Shown here piece after piece: positions 1-22,523 of a DNA stretch of 64,000 nt (its first letter is position 1; each line of letters opens with the position of its first letter). A model generated the notes under the pieces. The model was not told the DNA's origin. It searched no databases and saw nothing but the letters and a program-made list of their open reading frames with translations. Origin of the DNA: Saururus chinensis (Eukaryota > Streptophyta > Magnoliopsida > Piperales > Saururaceae); contig CP141149.1 in NCBI GenBank assembly GCA_035235625.1, forward strand, positions 27,149,753-27,213,752, given 5' to 3'. The position numbers and the translations under genes are program-made.

Positions 1-999
1 TGAAATGAAGCAGAAACACCCAATGATTAAATTCACGAGAAAGAAATATTCTTCAGATATCTTGTGAAATGTGGTTAAAGCCATAAAATAAAAATTCTGG
101 CTCGTACTTACAAAATTATGTCACCCAGCCTAAGTAAAAATGATTAATGACCCATAAATAGACATCCATAAGGGAATTTATCTGAGAGTTTAATGTGTTG
201 TCAGAATGCTCTTGTGATTAATGGAGTAAATCGGAGACATTGGCAGCGGGTTGCCGTCGAGAGAAGTGAGTGGTTGGGAGAAGCAGAGGTGGACTTTCAG
301 GCTTGGGGCCAAATATAACCCGTTTCATTCGTCAAACTAACCCAAAATAATTTCTTTACCTTTCTCTGATAGTAAGAAAGAAATAATCCAATTTTAAAGT
401 TAACATGTTTTGGAGTAAAATGGTGGTCCCCAACTGCATAAGTTTCCAGCTGGTAAGGTTTTTTTTGGGCAAACTTCCAGCTACTAAGTAACACATTTGG
501 GATATTGCCACAAAAGTTGCACTAATGGAAAATTTGTAGAAATATTAAATGCATCTTAAAAAGGAACAGCACCTACAATTATGTTAGCCAGTGACAGATA
601 TCTTAAAGGTTGGGAAGCGACGAAATTTCTTACGTTAAATAAAAAAAAAGATTTACCCAATTACAGAGTATAAACACCTAGCCAAAATTTTGTTGTTTCA
701 AATGCAGAACCTCGTGAAGCCACCCAAAAAATACACAAGGCCTGAAGAAAATGCAAATTGCCAATGAAAAATCATAAGAAAGCAGCCTAAAAAACAAGGC
801 CAAAAGACCCAGCTAACCCAGCCCTACACTAGATGTGAACATATAAACCTCGCTACCCCTATTAATAATTTTTTCCATTCTGCAAGTTCGGCCAGGGCTT
901 GAGACATCCTTAACTTTTGCAATATACAACAATTAATATAAATAGAAGCCAAGGGCTGATGCTGACCAAAGAATAACAATTGCATGTAGGTGGGGACCC
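1..999. other. 3' flank of the GT14 gene, no gene seen
   Basis: AT-rich sequence downstream of the stop codon of the minus-strand glycosyltransferase gene. It should include that gene's 3' UTR, but I could not fix a poly(A) site. A short minus-strand reading frame at 297-494 has no recognisable family or splice context, so it is left out. Confidence 0.5.
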
Positions 1000-3900
1000 T
1001 TAAAAACTCGTGTAGTTGGAGAAATGGTGCATCAGCGGTTCAAGTGCTTCTGGATAAAATTTTCTTGCAAACAAATAACAAGGCCTCTTTACTCCATTCC
1101 ACAAGCATGATCTTCGTTGAACTTCCTTCTGCAAGTGATCAACGAAAACCCTGAAATCACCTCAATGAATGTTTAAGCCACGCATGCAAAAGCAATAATG
1201 CTTAGAACTTGAGGATTACAAACATGCAGAGCAACGAGAAAAAATAATAGTTTATTAAACACATGTAATATCAATTCGACCATGTTTTCCATCATTTCAT
1301 AGGCTATTCTTTGTCATTTGGCATATCAATACATATAAATGCTTTCTATTATTAGACAGGGGCCAGCCTGTGCACATTCCATGCTAAATTGCTCAGATGT
1401 GCATCACTTCTAAAATCTGAAGTACCAGTTATGAAAACTTGTGAGGCAAACAAATACTGAAAAAAGCAGCAGAAAAATTCAACTTAAAAAAAAAACGATG
1501 TAAAATACATACCTTTGCATCACTTGTTACATGTAGACTCTCATCAATAGACTGCAAATTCGTCAATTAGGATATATGAGGGTGTGAATTGCAACATGAC
1601 TTTAAGCACAAGGAATTTATAACGAGCCTCAAAATATAAAATGTATTCCACAACGAAATCATACTGTGATATTTGTCAGGAGTTCAAAAGTAACATCCTG
1701 TGCCCTGTAAGCTTTGGGATGCCATTTGCCTTCTGACCAATCTACATGTGTCACTGACCAATTTGCAATCCCTTGTGGATCTACCATCTGACAAACATTG
1801 CAAAAGAAGATTCATGAGAAAACAGGACACCACGCAGTGAATAACCAGAAATTAAAATCTCTGAATATCAACTTGTATGTACTAACATTAAAAAGCGTTG
1901 GCAAATAATGCTCATCACCATAGCAGTTTCGGCCTTCCATGCCTGGCTGCAAAAGTCAAAACATGTATTATCATGAGAAAAGATGGCAACTTACCTGTAT
2001 CAAGAGAGCATTCATTCGAATTTCCAACACTTATCATGCCCATGAAAATTAGACAACATGAATCTCCATAAATGTCCCTGGTAAAATATTTGAGCAATAT
2101 GACACCACAAAACTTGATCCATTTTCTGCAATGCGTGCTTGTTTATATAGGATGATAACTAATAAACATGGTCCCAACTATGCATTTAAAAATGGCTATA
2201 TCAATTCTGTGCATGTAACTGTCATCTTGTGAGGCCTTTCCCCAACCCACAGACCTCACCCATGGTAATGCGAGCAGAAGAGAGCTGAATGCCAAAATAT
2301 AGTCTATGTAAGCTGTTAGAATAAACCATACAGAGGGTAGTTTAGTCTTTAATATTCTCATTACCCCTCTCTTAAGTGAAGGACACTATAATCCTTTGCG
2401 TAATTAGGAGCTCGATCTCGGTTAGAGAGGCCAACACCTCCACATTCTCCAATTTTAATGCAATAGAGAATTTCTCTCTTCAAAACCCTAGCCGTTTTTT
2501 TCCATCATAGGCAACCTATATATCTATTATAAAATACTGACCTGATGACTCATTTAATGAACAAAAATGGAAAATCACTCATACAGGTAGAAAGATACTC
2601 TGCAGTTAATCTCCAAATATGTTATGTGAAAGGACAATCTAAAATCATTGCATAACAGTGTCACTTCTGCACATATATGATATATATGTTCGTCAGTCCG
2701 ATTGTTTAATTCTTCTACTAGTTGTTTGGAAAAGAGTTTCCCATAACATACCATCCGTCACATTAAAGAAAACAGTGCTGCATGCAATGCATTTGCAGTG
2801 ATCAAATAATATAATATGTGGGCATGTGTTGCGACACTTCTACACCATCTATGCATAATAGAATAAACGTGATCACTCTTATAACACCGGTAAAGTGCAC
2901 TGGCATGTGAAATTTTACATGATCAAGCATACCTTACAAAAGAGCTTGAATTTTGTGTAGTAGAGGCTGTCAGATAGAACCATAATAGCATGTTGCCGTT
3001 TCATGGAGAACCACTGGAAAACAGATATTGATCAATAAAAAAACAGATAATAACCAACACACTTCTAATAAATTAGAAGCAAAATCTATCCGAAGCTCCA
3101 TATTATTGTCTCCAACTAGCATATTCCAAAGGCTGAACAATCTAACAGTAGCAATGGAAACAACTTGTGTGGGGGCAGCGCATCACCATGTTTTTTGTTT
3201 CAACAGATGTTGCGCCACATTAACCTGGTTTTCCATGTTAGTGGTTGATAACCACTATAAATATGGTTTAATCAGATCATCATTCAGTACGTGTAGAGTG
3301 CAATGTTCCATAAAAGATATTTAAAAACAAACACCAAATTTTTAGTTCTGGTCATATTAAAAATTGTCAAGAATTAGTAAGTACATAAATCAGAAATGAT
3401 CTAAAAGCTTTTTGCTATTCTATTTGTTGCTTGCTTATAAAATTACAATTCTGTGTTTATGCTAATTCAGTTGTGGCTTAATTTCAAAAGTTACAAATCC
3501 CATATCTAAACATTTTGTTCATACTATATAAGAACCAATGATATCTTCTTGGCAATAATACATTGATCCGATCTCACACACAAATGTCTTTGGCAATGGA
3601 AAGCATTAGTAAAATGGGAAAGTGACTCATACGGTACAATTTGCACCATAGATATAATTAATACTCCCACCGTCCTACATTAATAGCTCCATTTGGCAAA
3701 ACAAACTAAATAGTTCATTTTGAAAAACCAAATGGAGCTATTAATGTCGGACAGAGGGAGCACTAGATTACTAGTAGATAACACGTTCAGTGCAATGTAA
3801 GGACACACATATGAGATTTGTCTAATATTGATTGATATTTTACTTTGTTTTACTACTTTTTACATTGTCCTAAATATAAAGAGGTAATCTTCACGGGAAA

Positions 3901-6900
3901 CCCAACATTTATGCAAGATTTGATTGTTACAAGTCCATATTATTATAACAAATATATTTTCCATCTAGAAACAATGAAACGTACCTGTGCACCCTTCCTA
4001 AAATCCTTCTTTTCAATTTCAGGCAACATATGTTCTATATATCTGCCTGTTCCGTGGGGGCCAGGATCCTCAAAGCTGAAGATTAAAGAAAAGAAGGCTC
4101 AGAGTGCTTAAACCTATTTCATAAATTAACTTAAAAGTGATGTATCTGTTAGGTGTCTAAGGAGAAATCACAAGTGGTTACTGCAAGTTCATTCACTTTC
4201 ATTTGCCATCATTTGATTGAGCACTGCTGATCGATCGTGCGATAGCCCAGTGTAAAAGGTTACAGACTATTTTTCCTCATGAATTAGGAGTTCTATTTTA
4301 GTGAAGTGGTTATTAATTGTCTATGCATAGGCTATGTCTTTGCAGGCCAAAAATGTTGGCCAAAAACACTATATATTGATAGATTGAATCCCTTATTGAA
4401 TAGTAAAGACGTACTATTGAATTAACTCCTATATTCTTCCTCCTTGCTTCTCTTCCCTATTCCTTTCCCCAAATTCTCTGCAAAATTTTCCAAATATCCT
4501 TTCAATTCTGTGCACTTTTCTCCTCAATTCATCTAATTCACCCAGCTTTCCTTATCCTTTCATCTAATACCCATCAAATTTACTACCATCCTCTGTAATC
4601 GGTGTAAACCTGCTGGTTCACACCAGTATCATAGCCCTGTACTGTCTTCTACTTAGGACTCCATGTAACCAGATATAAATGGTAGTAAATGTTACCACTA
4701 CCAACATATTTGGCGATTGACAGGATAAATAATAAAATAAGACAAGGTAGAATACAGCAATAACTGATCAGATTAAATGATATGTCAAAGTATAGAATCT
4801 TACCAATCAACAAAACTGATATTTGTGTCCATTAGATAGTTATAAACATAATCAAAATTATGAAGTGGCACACAGCTGAAATAAAGGAAAGGGAAAAGAA
4901 CTGTTAGTTGATGAAACATCATAAAAAACAAGTGAAGTGACACCAGGAAGCTGATTACCTGTCCGAAAGGAGGACAAAATGCTGGTTATCAGTATCTTGG
5001 AGAGCATATGCCAAAAGCCTCCTTTCTGCATCAACCATGGAGATTTTCCCCCATACCACCTGCAAGTGCATGGTTTACTTCATTAAAATCTTCATACACC
5101 AGGCATGCAACTTTTGTTCTTGAGCATAAGCAATAAATCCTAGAAAGAGAAGCAATGAGATTTGCAGCAATAACCTGACAGTGTCAACTAAGTTCATGAT
5201 AGTTGTTTTAGAGTATAGCAAGCCATGTGATATTCACTTCTAAACTAAAATAGTGGCCCACTCTTGTTTAGTCAATGCCTTTTGACGCAATCTGTTGTGG
5301 TTGATTAAGGAATATGGCAAATCACACTTGTTCTGTCCTTCAGAAGTAAGTACATCTACAGATGACGCTGCTCATTGCTTCAAATAAAGGGGTGAGACAT
5401 CTGTTTCCTACACACTAACATCACTAATACCTAAGATGGGAGACAACTGCAGCTTAAAACCATGTAAAAAGGGGCTTTTTCTTTGTCAACTGCAGCATCT
5501 ACTTTTGCTTTCCTTTTTACTAAGTTTTTCTTACTTCAAGATTCTCAGACAACAGAGATAAAGAGAATGACACACAATAAAACCACAAACTGACCTAATC
5601 GAACACATTTGTTTTACATAAAATCCAGGAAAACATATTTTCAGGGATATGGAGATTTTACAGGTGTTTGTTTCAACATGAAATTCTAATCCTGGAAAAT
5701 AGTTTCACCTGAGAGCAGCAGAAGTAGGTGAAACAGCTCAAAGGCAATTTGCCCGTTAAGTTATTTTCCATAAAATCAGTGGGCCCGGCCTCCCATCCAA
5801 CCCCCTAACCCAACCACACACACCCTCCTCACTCATACCAAGCTGACCACCATCACGCTTTTGAAATAACCACCCAAGTGTAATGGTAGATGCCCCTGGT
5901 CGTTTGTATGAGCGACCTGATAGTTCCAGTAAAGGCGTGTGTTGGTTTTCGCCCGGATTTTCAGGCTCTGGATGCCCCCTTCTTCCTCCATAAGTTAGAA
6001 ATTTCTGAGTTATCATTCCTACTAATTATCATCTCAATTAATGTTGTCATGTTGTGCCATCAGAAAATTTTGGCAGTTAGTGGTCAAGGTAGCAGGTTGA
6101 GTGTAAACATGTGGTAGTTTATTTTTTGCTGCAAGAATCAAGTCTGATTTATTGTCACTTATGGGCTCCTTGTTTGTTATGGTTTTGCTATCGCATTAAC
6201 TAGTTTAGAAAGATGAAGCTGATTTGGTCTGTTGGATGCACAGCAACAAAAATATAGCAGGTCATGCGCAGCTCAAAAGTGTTGTGTATGAGCCCATCTT
6301 ATTTTGTAGGTGGTGATTTACGAAGTTCAGAGTTCTCATATGGTGCATGCTTCCATTCTTACTCAGAATGCCCTGTACTATACTTCTCTTTAATCTTTTT
6401 ATGTGATGCTCAGTGTTGTATGTAGAACAAATTGTGGCACTATCCGTAGCTCAGAGGTTAGTGCATCTCATTTGTAATTCTTTTTGGTCAGAGAAAGAGT
6501 CAAAGGGTTGTAGTGGCATACACAATCAACGTTATGCATTGGAGATATAATTACTTCATTCTCAGAAAAGCAAATGATGATGCAACAGAAGGATAACAGA
6601 AACAAATCAAAACATTGTGCAGAATATAAAAATGAAAATTTAATTAGTTGTCATCTCAAAACTTTAGTCTAATTTATCTAATACTTGAGTTAAAACTGTG
6701 AATATTTTTTAGCTGGAGAGCAGCTGAAATGAGGCTCAATCCATATTAGGAATCCATATCAAAACAAAGCTCTAGCATCTGTAAGGAGAGATGATGTAAG
6801 CTAAAAAGAAGTGATGATCAGATACAATACTAACACTCTTTAGGTATTACTTTTACTTAAAGGTAAACTAAAATTTGTTGATTATATGATGACAATTTAC

Positions 6901-8791
6901 TTACTTAAAAAATGGCATTACTTGGGATGAGGCTTGAATTTCTTTTCCCAATTTCATAACCATCTGTAAGATCTGGATGGTTGTTCCCGAAGGCAAGGAA
7001 AGCATATTTGTCTAGAAACTATTTGTTTTCTGGAAACCATTTTACGTGAAACAAACAGAGCCTAGATGCATGATACTGAGAGAAGCCTAGTGGCATAAAT
7101 TTGTCAAAATCAAACTGGCACATAAAAATAGAAAGTTGTTAAGTACCTTTTTGCTAGGAATTTCCCGTCCAACAAATAACTGACTCGCATGTTTTGGTTT
7201 TTCCTTAGATGCATGTACATAGATTGAGAACCTATCATCATGGCCCTGAGAAAAATAAATAGAGAAAAGAGGTTGAAAAGGAAAAGAAATTAGATTAATC
7301 ATGAGAGATATTTTGTCTTTTGAACAAACAATCATATAGTAATCATTATTCTGAAGCTTATTAGCTTGCTAGTCTCTTCATGTTCAAAGGTCCGAAGTTC
7401 ATAAGCTCATTTACGTCCAATAAATTACTCTAAAAACTTTAAGAATAATTCCACGTGAAACAGCAAGTGCTACAATAACATTACATTTCTGTATTTATAC
7501 AGTTCAGTATATAGCACATGGTAAGTAAAATTTGCACAAAAAAGGTTATCTGCCAAGTTCTTCTAATCCTTTTCAATATGTAGCTCAAGGTCTTCTGGGT
7601 GAAAGGGCTGAAAAGAACAAATATACTGGTTCTGTGAGATTTGTATTGATCCCTTAAATCCTGATTCCCTATCTTTGATCTGGATTCCATCAAAACCAAG
7701 GCAAATATATGGACTAATTCAATTCAGTTCCAGGTGTGCTGCTTCATTTACCACAGTTTTCCTTGAACTTCTTTTTTTACCTCACTTTTTTATATCCATT
7801 TCATCTCTCCATTAACCCATAACCTTTAATCGTTAGTTCAGCTATATTTTGGCCTACCACGAATTCCTAATAGTTTTACCTAGTTAAACAATAGTTCCAC
7901 ATACTGGGATCATATTTCTTCCCTGCAAATCCTCTCTCATGTCTTTAACAGCCTTGATTTCACAGGGCCCAATGCTCATCCTCGGATCTATCTTGCTGCC
8001 CTACATCATTGCTGCTATGTCAGAGTCGGATTGCAATGGAAAATTATATCATAATTTGATACGTAGTCCATGTCATACACTAATGTGATAGTCAGAATAC
8101 AATCACACATCCACAAACAGGAATCACTGTATTCTGGTCAATATTACAAGCATGATTTTTATCTATATAATTAGTCGCTCAGATAAATGAAAAATTATGT
8201 TACTGTTATTTCCATTGAAATTTTAGGCAAGAGACTTTTGTGATGGGTTTCAAATTATCATGACAAATCCAAAAGTTTGTCTACTTAGATAAATCAGAAA
8301 CTCGAGGGAAATGTATAAGATAAGGAAGCTTGATTTTGGATGCTATGTAGGAGGAAATAAATACTACAACTCAAAACTACAGCACACCAATAGAAAAAAA
8401 AGAAACTTACTCGAAGAAACTTCTCCCACAGCTTCTCAAAGGGCAATGAGCCTGGTGTCAGAAACATGAACGCAATTTTTGAATTCTTACCCTGGATAGG
8501 TGGGGTCTTCAAAATCTCCCTAATGACAACATCTGATGCGATTTCATCATCAGTGCGTTGCCTGGCTGGAACAGGCGGAAGCCATGGCTGAAGAGGACCA
8601 CAGACACTTGACGCAAAGAAGTAGCAGCCCGGATATTTTCGAGGTGGATACATGTAAGCCCCAATAAGTGATGCACATACTAGAGAGATCAAAACAATAA
8701 TCCATAGAGGCCTCTTTGCAGGCCTGTGGCGCGGGGCCGGCATGATCTGCAGCTCTCTTATGCCAAGCCGCCACGCCTTTGACATCTTCAT
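1000..8791 (-). CDS. GT14 / DUF266 (BC10-like, core-2/I-branching type) glycosyltransferase
   Basis: Complete gene, 10 coding exons (minus strand, 5' to 3'): 8791-8411, 7245-7147, 5059-4959, 4875-4804, 4075-3985, 3013-2933, 1946-1887, 1787-1665, 1551-1513, 1128-1000. All introns are GT-AG and all phases agree, giving 391 aa. Seen: a short basic N-terminus, one membrane segment at about residues 30-48 (WIIVLISLVCASLIGAYMY), then a lumenal domain. The domain carries family landmarks KIAFMFLTPGSLPFEKLWEKF (about 104-124), WGKISMVDAERRLL (163-176), LLSDSCVPL, FRKGAQWFSMKRQHA, GDEHYLP (285-291), NWSVTHVDWSEGKWHPK and CLWNG...RPCYLFARKFYPE near the C-terminus. The layout is a type II Golgi membrane enzyme. 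Known for the family: CAZy GT14-related plant proteins such as rice BC10, linked to cell-wall and arabinogalactan glycosylation. The exact substrate of this copy is unknown. An ATG two codons downstream (8785) is an alternative start. The intron after residue 336 would give an immediate TGA if retained. Confidence 0.95.
3664..3760. mobile_element. Stowaway-type MITE in intron 5 of the GT14 gene
   Basis: A 97-bp near-palindrome. The left end reads ctcccaccgtcctacatta and the right end is its inverted counterpart ending gacagagggag. The arms meet around an A-rich loop. TA lies at the left junction but the right one reads CA, so the target duplication has decayed. End motif and size fit Stowaway (Tc1/mariner) MITEs. 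No coding capacity. Confidence 0.85.
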
Positions 8792-9867
8792 CTAAATGAG
8801 CCCATCAAAGCAGCATTTCAACCACAGTTCCTTCCCATCTGACTTCTTGTGAGATCCAACACCAAGGACTTAAACAACCAGACTCTCAATGTTGCAAATG
8901 TCAAAAATCTAAAAAAAATAACCACATATATCAGTCATAATACTACTTTATGCATATCTAGGACTTAGCATTCAGGATTCGTAGTTTCTAATATCCATCT
9001 CAATGTACTTCAGCTGCCAAGGGAGAAGTTGCTACAACTCTACTACATTCCATTGCAGAGAAATGAATCGAACAAAAAAGTAAGCTAAAGAAAGAGCACA
9101 GAAAGGCATAAATCATTTATAAGTGCTTCGCAAGCGTCACGTCTCAAGACCTAGAATTTGAAGACATCAATCAGCCATGTGCAAAAACCCACGCAACCTA
9201 TTCAAGGATGAGCTCAGCAAGAGCAGATTGAGGACACTAAATCACAAATCGGAATTGAGCCAAAAGCACCCCGATCAAAGCCACATACTCGAGTCCGCAA
9301 CATAAAGTCCGCGTACTCCAATCACTCTCAGCTCAAATTTCCTCAAAACCCCGCGCAATTCATTCCACCTTGACTTCCCATAAGAAAAACAAAAAGACAA
9401 CGGCGGCACAGAAAAAGAAGTACCCGATGACCAGATTCCGAGGAGCTTCTGCGGGGAACGAAGAATCAAACGGGAGAAGAAGCGAAAATCCCGGGAGATC
9501 TCGGAGTCAATGGCGGCGCGGCACCGGTCGAGATCCAGGAGCCTGAGGGAGGAGCGAGAGCTGAGCTGCGGGAAGAGGAAGGAGCTGCTCCAGGGTCGGG
9601 GGGGAGGGAGATATGAATGCCTGTTGTGGAGGGAGAAGAAAATGGGAATTGATTGGCTCCGTTCCTCGTCAACTCGACTCTCTCTCTCTCTCCCTCGCTC
9701 GCTCTGTGTCGCTCTCTTTCCTCTTCTTTTTTTTCGCTCTGAATCGAACCAGTCGTTTCGCTCCGTTTGTAAACATTTCAGCCGGCGGGCTGCCTATTAA
9801 TACGCCCTATCGATTCGTATCCGTATGTTGCCCTGACTTGGGTGTCTCTACACCTCTGACTGTCTGA
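8792..9867 (-). promoter_or_regulatory. 5' leader and promoter region of the GT14 gene
   Basis: Upstream of the GT14 start codon. Directly before the ATG on the minus strand the sequence reads ctcatttag, a good acceptor, so a leader intron could end exactly at the start codon. A matching donor (ggGTACTT) lies near 9423, which would put a non-coding first exon in the GC-richer 9424-9620 segment. At 9678-9735 there is a pyrimidine tract (GAGA-type on the minus strand), common in plant core promoters and leaders. Overlapping plus-strand reading frames at 9510-9867 look like by-products of this composition. The transcription start is not determined. Confidence 0.45.
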
Positions 9868-12800
9868 AAGGGCGGACCAATTTCCTTCAACCCCGGGGTA
9901 AATTAGTCATTTTAATACGGTCAACGACTTTTGCCTCGGCTTACTCCTCAGTGGTCCCAAATGATTAATAACGTAAGTATTAATTTAAACTCTTTTCGTC
10001 TTAAATTAACAGTTCTTTTTTTTAAAAAAAATATTTATATTAATAATTTTATTTTATTAAATTTAAGTGATTGAGTACTTACAAAAATATTATAAATTCT
10101 CTTAAATATGGGTTTTATTATTTAATAAAAAAATATATTTTTTTACAATGCAACTATTAATATAAGATAGAAGAAATATTATATATATTTTTAAATTCAC
10201 TTTTTCATATGATGGCTGTAGGGAATACGCTATACAAGGCTATTTATGCTATTTTCAAACAAACGTGTGGGCTAGAGATTGTCTGTGACAATATTGATTA
10301 GTTCTAATGACGATGTGCATATGTAGTAGAGAGTGCAAAATTCCATTAAAGTTGTGCTACATTTTCCTACATTGATTATAATATGTATGTTGACTTACCA
10401 GGTGTGCAATATGTGGGAGTTATATAAGGAAACAATTTGTATAAATTTAGGCTTGTATGCGTCATTATGATTTTGGGTATTATGGACAAGTGGGGAGAAA
10501 CCAATCTTCGCCCAAATTAAATGCTCACATATACGGAGTTTTTATTATATTTTCCTAAATTGATCACATGTCAACTTACCTAAAATATATAATGTCTGGG
10601 CATAGTATATATGTGAGGTGATTGGTGACAGGTTGTCAAACAAATTAATTGCCTAACCCCTTCTTGTCCGATCGGTGGGCTTCCTACAATTATCATTTGT
10701 TAGCAAATGGCCGAGTAAACATCTGATTAGGCCAGGAGAGAGATCCAAATCCAGGTTATATTGTTCATAAGGAAGGCCTCCTTGCTCTCTGATAGTCCTA
10801 TTATTTAGGTTTTTTGTCCTTGTTCAATGTGAGGAATTACATAAATGCCCATTTTGTACATTCAGATCTCAGTCCTGATTCATGATTCTCTGAAAATGGA
10901 ATCACATCATGAATCTGGGCTTCTATTTGAGTGAAGTCCGTCCCAAAACAGACATCTCGCGATAGCACTTTAGTCTTCAATCTTTATTTTGCCTGTCTGT
11001 AGAAATGCTTGAATGGATCAACTAACACTTTAGTGTTCATTAACTCTATAAAGTCTAAAACCTCCAACATTTTTGTAAAACTATTTATGAGTTTGATCCG
11101 CGTGCCACCTCTCCCACTTCCTCCTTCTAGCTAGCTATCAGAGAGCCATTATTGACTCTTTTTTCAGAACTGTTGTTCTCATTCTTTAAGCATCTTTCTG
11201 AAGCTAATTTTTGCAACTGATTAACTTTTCAGTTGGATCCACATTAACCCATTGAGATGGCACATGCCATGATCAGACGCATGTGGGCCATTAACGTGAA
11301 CAGCAGCTTTGCCTTTCCTCTTGCTCCATTCTGTGCAGAAACAGAAATAATTACTACTTGTTAAAGAAAATGCCTGGTAGTAAAGTCATATTTTCCCATT
11401 AAATTATCTTGCACCAGCCGATCAGAAAGGGCCATGGCCTTCAAATAATATCTTATTCGCATGGGCGGATTCTGTTTAGCCGATTAAATTCAGAAACCAC
11501 GAAGAATTTTAACGAAAAACAGGTGCCTTAAGTCCACACGTCTTGCTGTCTAGCACCTGCAGCATGCACTCCAAATGACTACACTGGCGAGACGTGACAG
11601 AGTAGGAGTAATACATCATCCAGATTATCTGTAAAGCCAAATTAGCTGGTCCATGTTCGAACACTTCCATATGGTTTTCTGAGAGACTTTCCGTTCTACC
11701 CAGGAGAAATTATTGCCAATGGTACTATTTTATCGAGGGCGTGAAACAACTTGTCTCTTAGTATTTGATACATGTGATCCCCCTTGCTCCTGGGGCACAT
11801 ACCATGGCCCACGTGCGAATGGGTGGGTAACTGAACCTTTACTCCACTCCACTACTTAGAGATCCAGTTTGTCTAGAGGTTGAACCTAACAGCAATTTTG
11901 TCCCTTCAGTGCCGGGCCGGTGATCATCCACGCGCTGATACAAAAATGGAGATGATCAGCAAGACTTCAATGGTGTATCTGGAGAAGATGGATGCCGCGG
12001 TTAGGAAAGAGACTAAGAGAGGGAGGTGGTCCAAATCCAACGACTTGGAATCTGGTCTCGCCCACCCATCCAGGCCGGTCAAGTCTTCTAGTATACGTAG
12101 GATACAAGGCTCCAAGTACTTTTCTAATTAACACCTCGAAATGAAATGCAAAGCTTATTTACCTGAATAGAATTTTCGTCAGTGTCTCCATGTGGCAGGG
12201 AGGGTGCGGAGCATGAAGACAAATCTGCTCTTATTTTATAGCCAAAAAAAGGAAACTAAGTAAACAAAATGGGGTACTTATGCAGCTCTAGACTTTCTTA
12301 TCAAGATTATCCGATCAGTAAAAGTTTAAACTTTCTTCTCATGGTATATTGGCTTACAAGAATGTTGACTACCTACCAAGTACCCTGTTCAAACTCCACG
12401 GCGTTCTTATCAAGGCTACGAATTTAGATGACATCAAGTTGTGACATAGAAGCTTAACAAATGATCATTTTGCGGAGACCCATGTGGGACAGACGTGGAA
12501 GAACAGCGATGGTAGGCGGGCCAAGCAGTCAAGGCGTGGCAGGCAGTTGCGAATTGGACACAGTTTGATTAACTAACCAACCACTGGGCCAGATAGACTC
12601 AGTCGAGCAGAAGCAACAAGCTACCCATCCACAGAAGCAGTCACTGGATCCATGAACAGCGAACTCTGTGGAAGGGCGGCTATTGGAAGGAAAACACGAC
12701 AAACCAAAACAATTTGATCAATAAAAAATGATTCCCCTACCACTTTCCGGCCTTTTATGTGGGCATTGGATATCCACTAGAGGCACTCTATTGTCTAGTC

Positions 12801-13536
12801 TAATTTGATGCCGCAAAAGGCCGAAAGTGCGCAAACTTGTTATTAAAGTGGATTACGAAAAAAACAGAAGGCTCATATACCTCGTCCGTTAACTCAACTT
12901 TGGTTTTTGCGACGACTTGTCTGCTGTTTGTCGTGTGTATAACCGCAAAACTTTTACTTCCCTCATCGCGGCTTATTTTTACCAGAAACAAAAGTCACAT
13001 TTGTAACCTTTTTTAGCAATCGTCTCATCTTTTGCAATTTCAGCCGAATTCTGAACCGTCACCGCTTCTGTTTTTTAGCAAGGTGTCACCAATTCTTTTC
13101 TTACAACAAAAGATATAAGCATCGCAATTTTTAGAGCCAAAAACTTTCCGAAAATTGTCTGCATCTTATTAACTAATAATGTTAGAGAAATCGGATATGC
13201 ATTATATATATATAATGGCGATTTGGTAAATCTCATAAATCTGGTAAATATTATTAGAATATAGGTAGAAGCAAGAAACAATATGACTGACAAAAACAAT
13301 AACTATCAACTCATTGCGCCTTATTTGCCAATAATATGAAAACAATTAAACCTTATCTATCAGTGCATAAATATATTAATGTCATCGCGTAATAGGCTAA
13401 GAAAAAAATTCCACAATCATATAGGCAGCCGCTAGCACGGTGGGGTCCAACACAACAACTGAAAATTTGAGGCAAAGCAGTCTGATCCGCAGCTTCATGA
13501 TTCACTCACCAACAAGAAAGAAGCTAAACAAAAGAT
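9868..13536. other. Intergenic region between the GT14 and VHA-A genes
   Basis: Mostly AT-rich unique sequence. It should hold distal GT14 promoter sequence on the left and the VHA-A 3' UTR and terminator just below 13537. A slightly GC-richer patch at about 11880-12130 is open on both strands for 63-83 codons but matches no family I recognise. No clear transposon ends were found. Confidence 0.5.
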
Positions 13537-21640
<8,104 letters not shown>

Positions 21641-22309
21641 TTTCGCTGAGCAGATCAAAACGAAATCAACGACGTTCGGAAGAACAGGAACCGGTAGAAC
21701 TCGAAGATCCGGCGCGGCTCTGCCGGAGACGAAGCTAGATCTTATGGAATCCGGAGAAGAAGAGATGTGGGACTTTTTGGGGCAATCGAGAATCGGGAGG
21801 AGAGACAGGACCAAGATCTGATGCAGGGGAGAACGGGGAAGATTAATGGCAGAGGCGCTGACAGAGCGAGCTCTCGCGACAAGCCCGCTACAATCACGAG
21901 AAAGCCAAGACCTACGCAGAACCCACGTTCGTAATCGGGCCGAAGGTTTGCCGAAACGAAAGCCGCGAATCGGTTTCAAGCACGAGTCACGTGGAAATCA
22001 TGTGGTGTATGAGATTACTGCGACGGCGTGCTGGAGGGTTCGGTTTATGAATATGAAGGACGGAGTCCGAGCCTCACTTAAACCCGTTCATAAAGCAGAA
22101 CCGAACCGAGAAAACCCGTGAAGCCATCCACCAATGGCAATGGAACACTTTTCGCTCCCCCCGTAGGATGTCTCCCGATATGTCTTTTGTGGGCTGTCGA
22201 TCGTAAAAATCAAACGTGTGTTAGTACACACTAGCAGGTACGCATATACACGATTCATGTGATCCATGGCTAGGTAGAAATGTATGTGCATAACACACTT
22301 GTTTCACTT
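21641..22309 (-). promoter_or_regulatory. 5' leader and promoter region of VHA-A
   Basis: GC-richer sequence upstream of the VHA-A ATG, up to about 22120, then increasingly AT-rich. Frames open in this stretch on both strands (for example the upstream part of the frame ending at 21509) are not conserved. They most likely reflect leader composition. Transcription start not determined. Confidence 0.5.
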
Positions 22310-22467
22310 TACGTATATAGTTTTATATTACTATATGTAAATTAAACTTTAAGTATAATTATCTTACCCAATTCATAAATAAAGTTTATAAATAATATTT
22401 TAAATATTTTGGGGGTAATTTAAGACATTTATGACAAAAAAATTGGCCCCATTTTACTTTAATGATA

Positions 22468-22523
<56 letters not shown>

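Noticed and set aside
9510..9867. Two overlapping plus-strand frames of 84-96 codons
   Set aside because: Sit in the GC-rich, pyrimidine-tract leader of the GT14 gene; low-complexity R/S/L composition and no family match.
11880..12131. Possible small gene in the GT14 to VHA-A intergenic region
   Set aside because: Open on both strands but no known domain, no splice context and no codon signature I could defend.
21641..21979. In-frame upstream extension of VHA-A exon 1
   Set aside because: The conserved protein starts at MPSVYEDRMTTFED (21640); the upstream residues are not family-like and are leader sequence.
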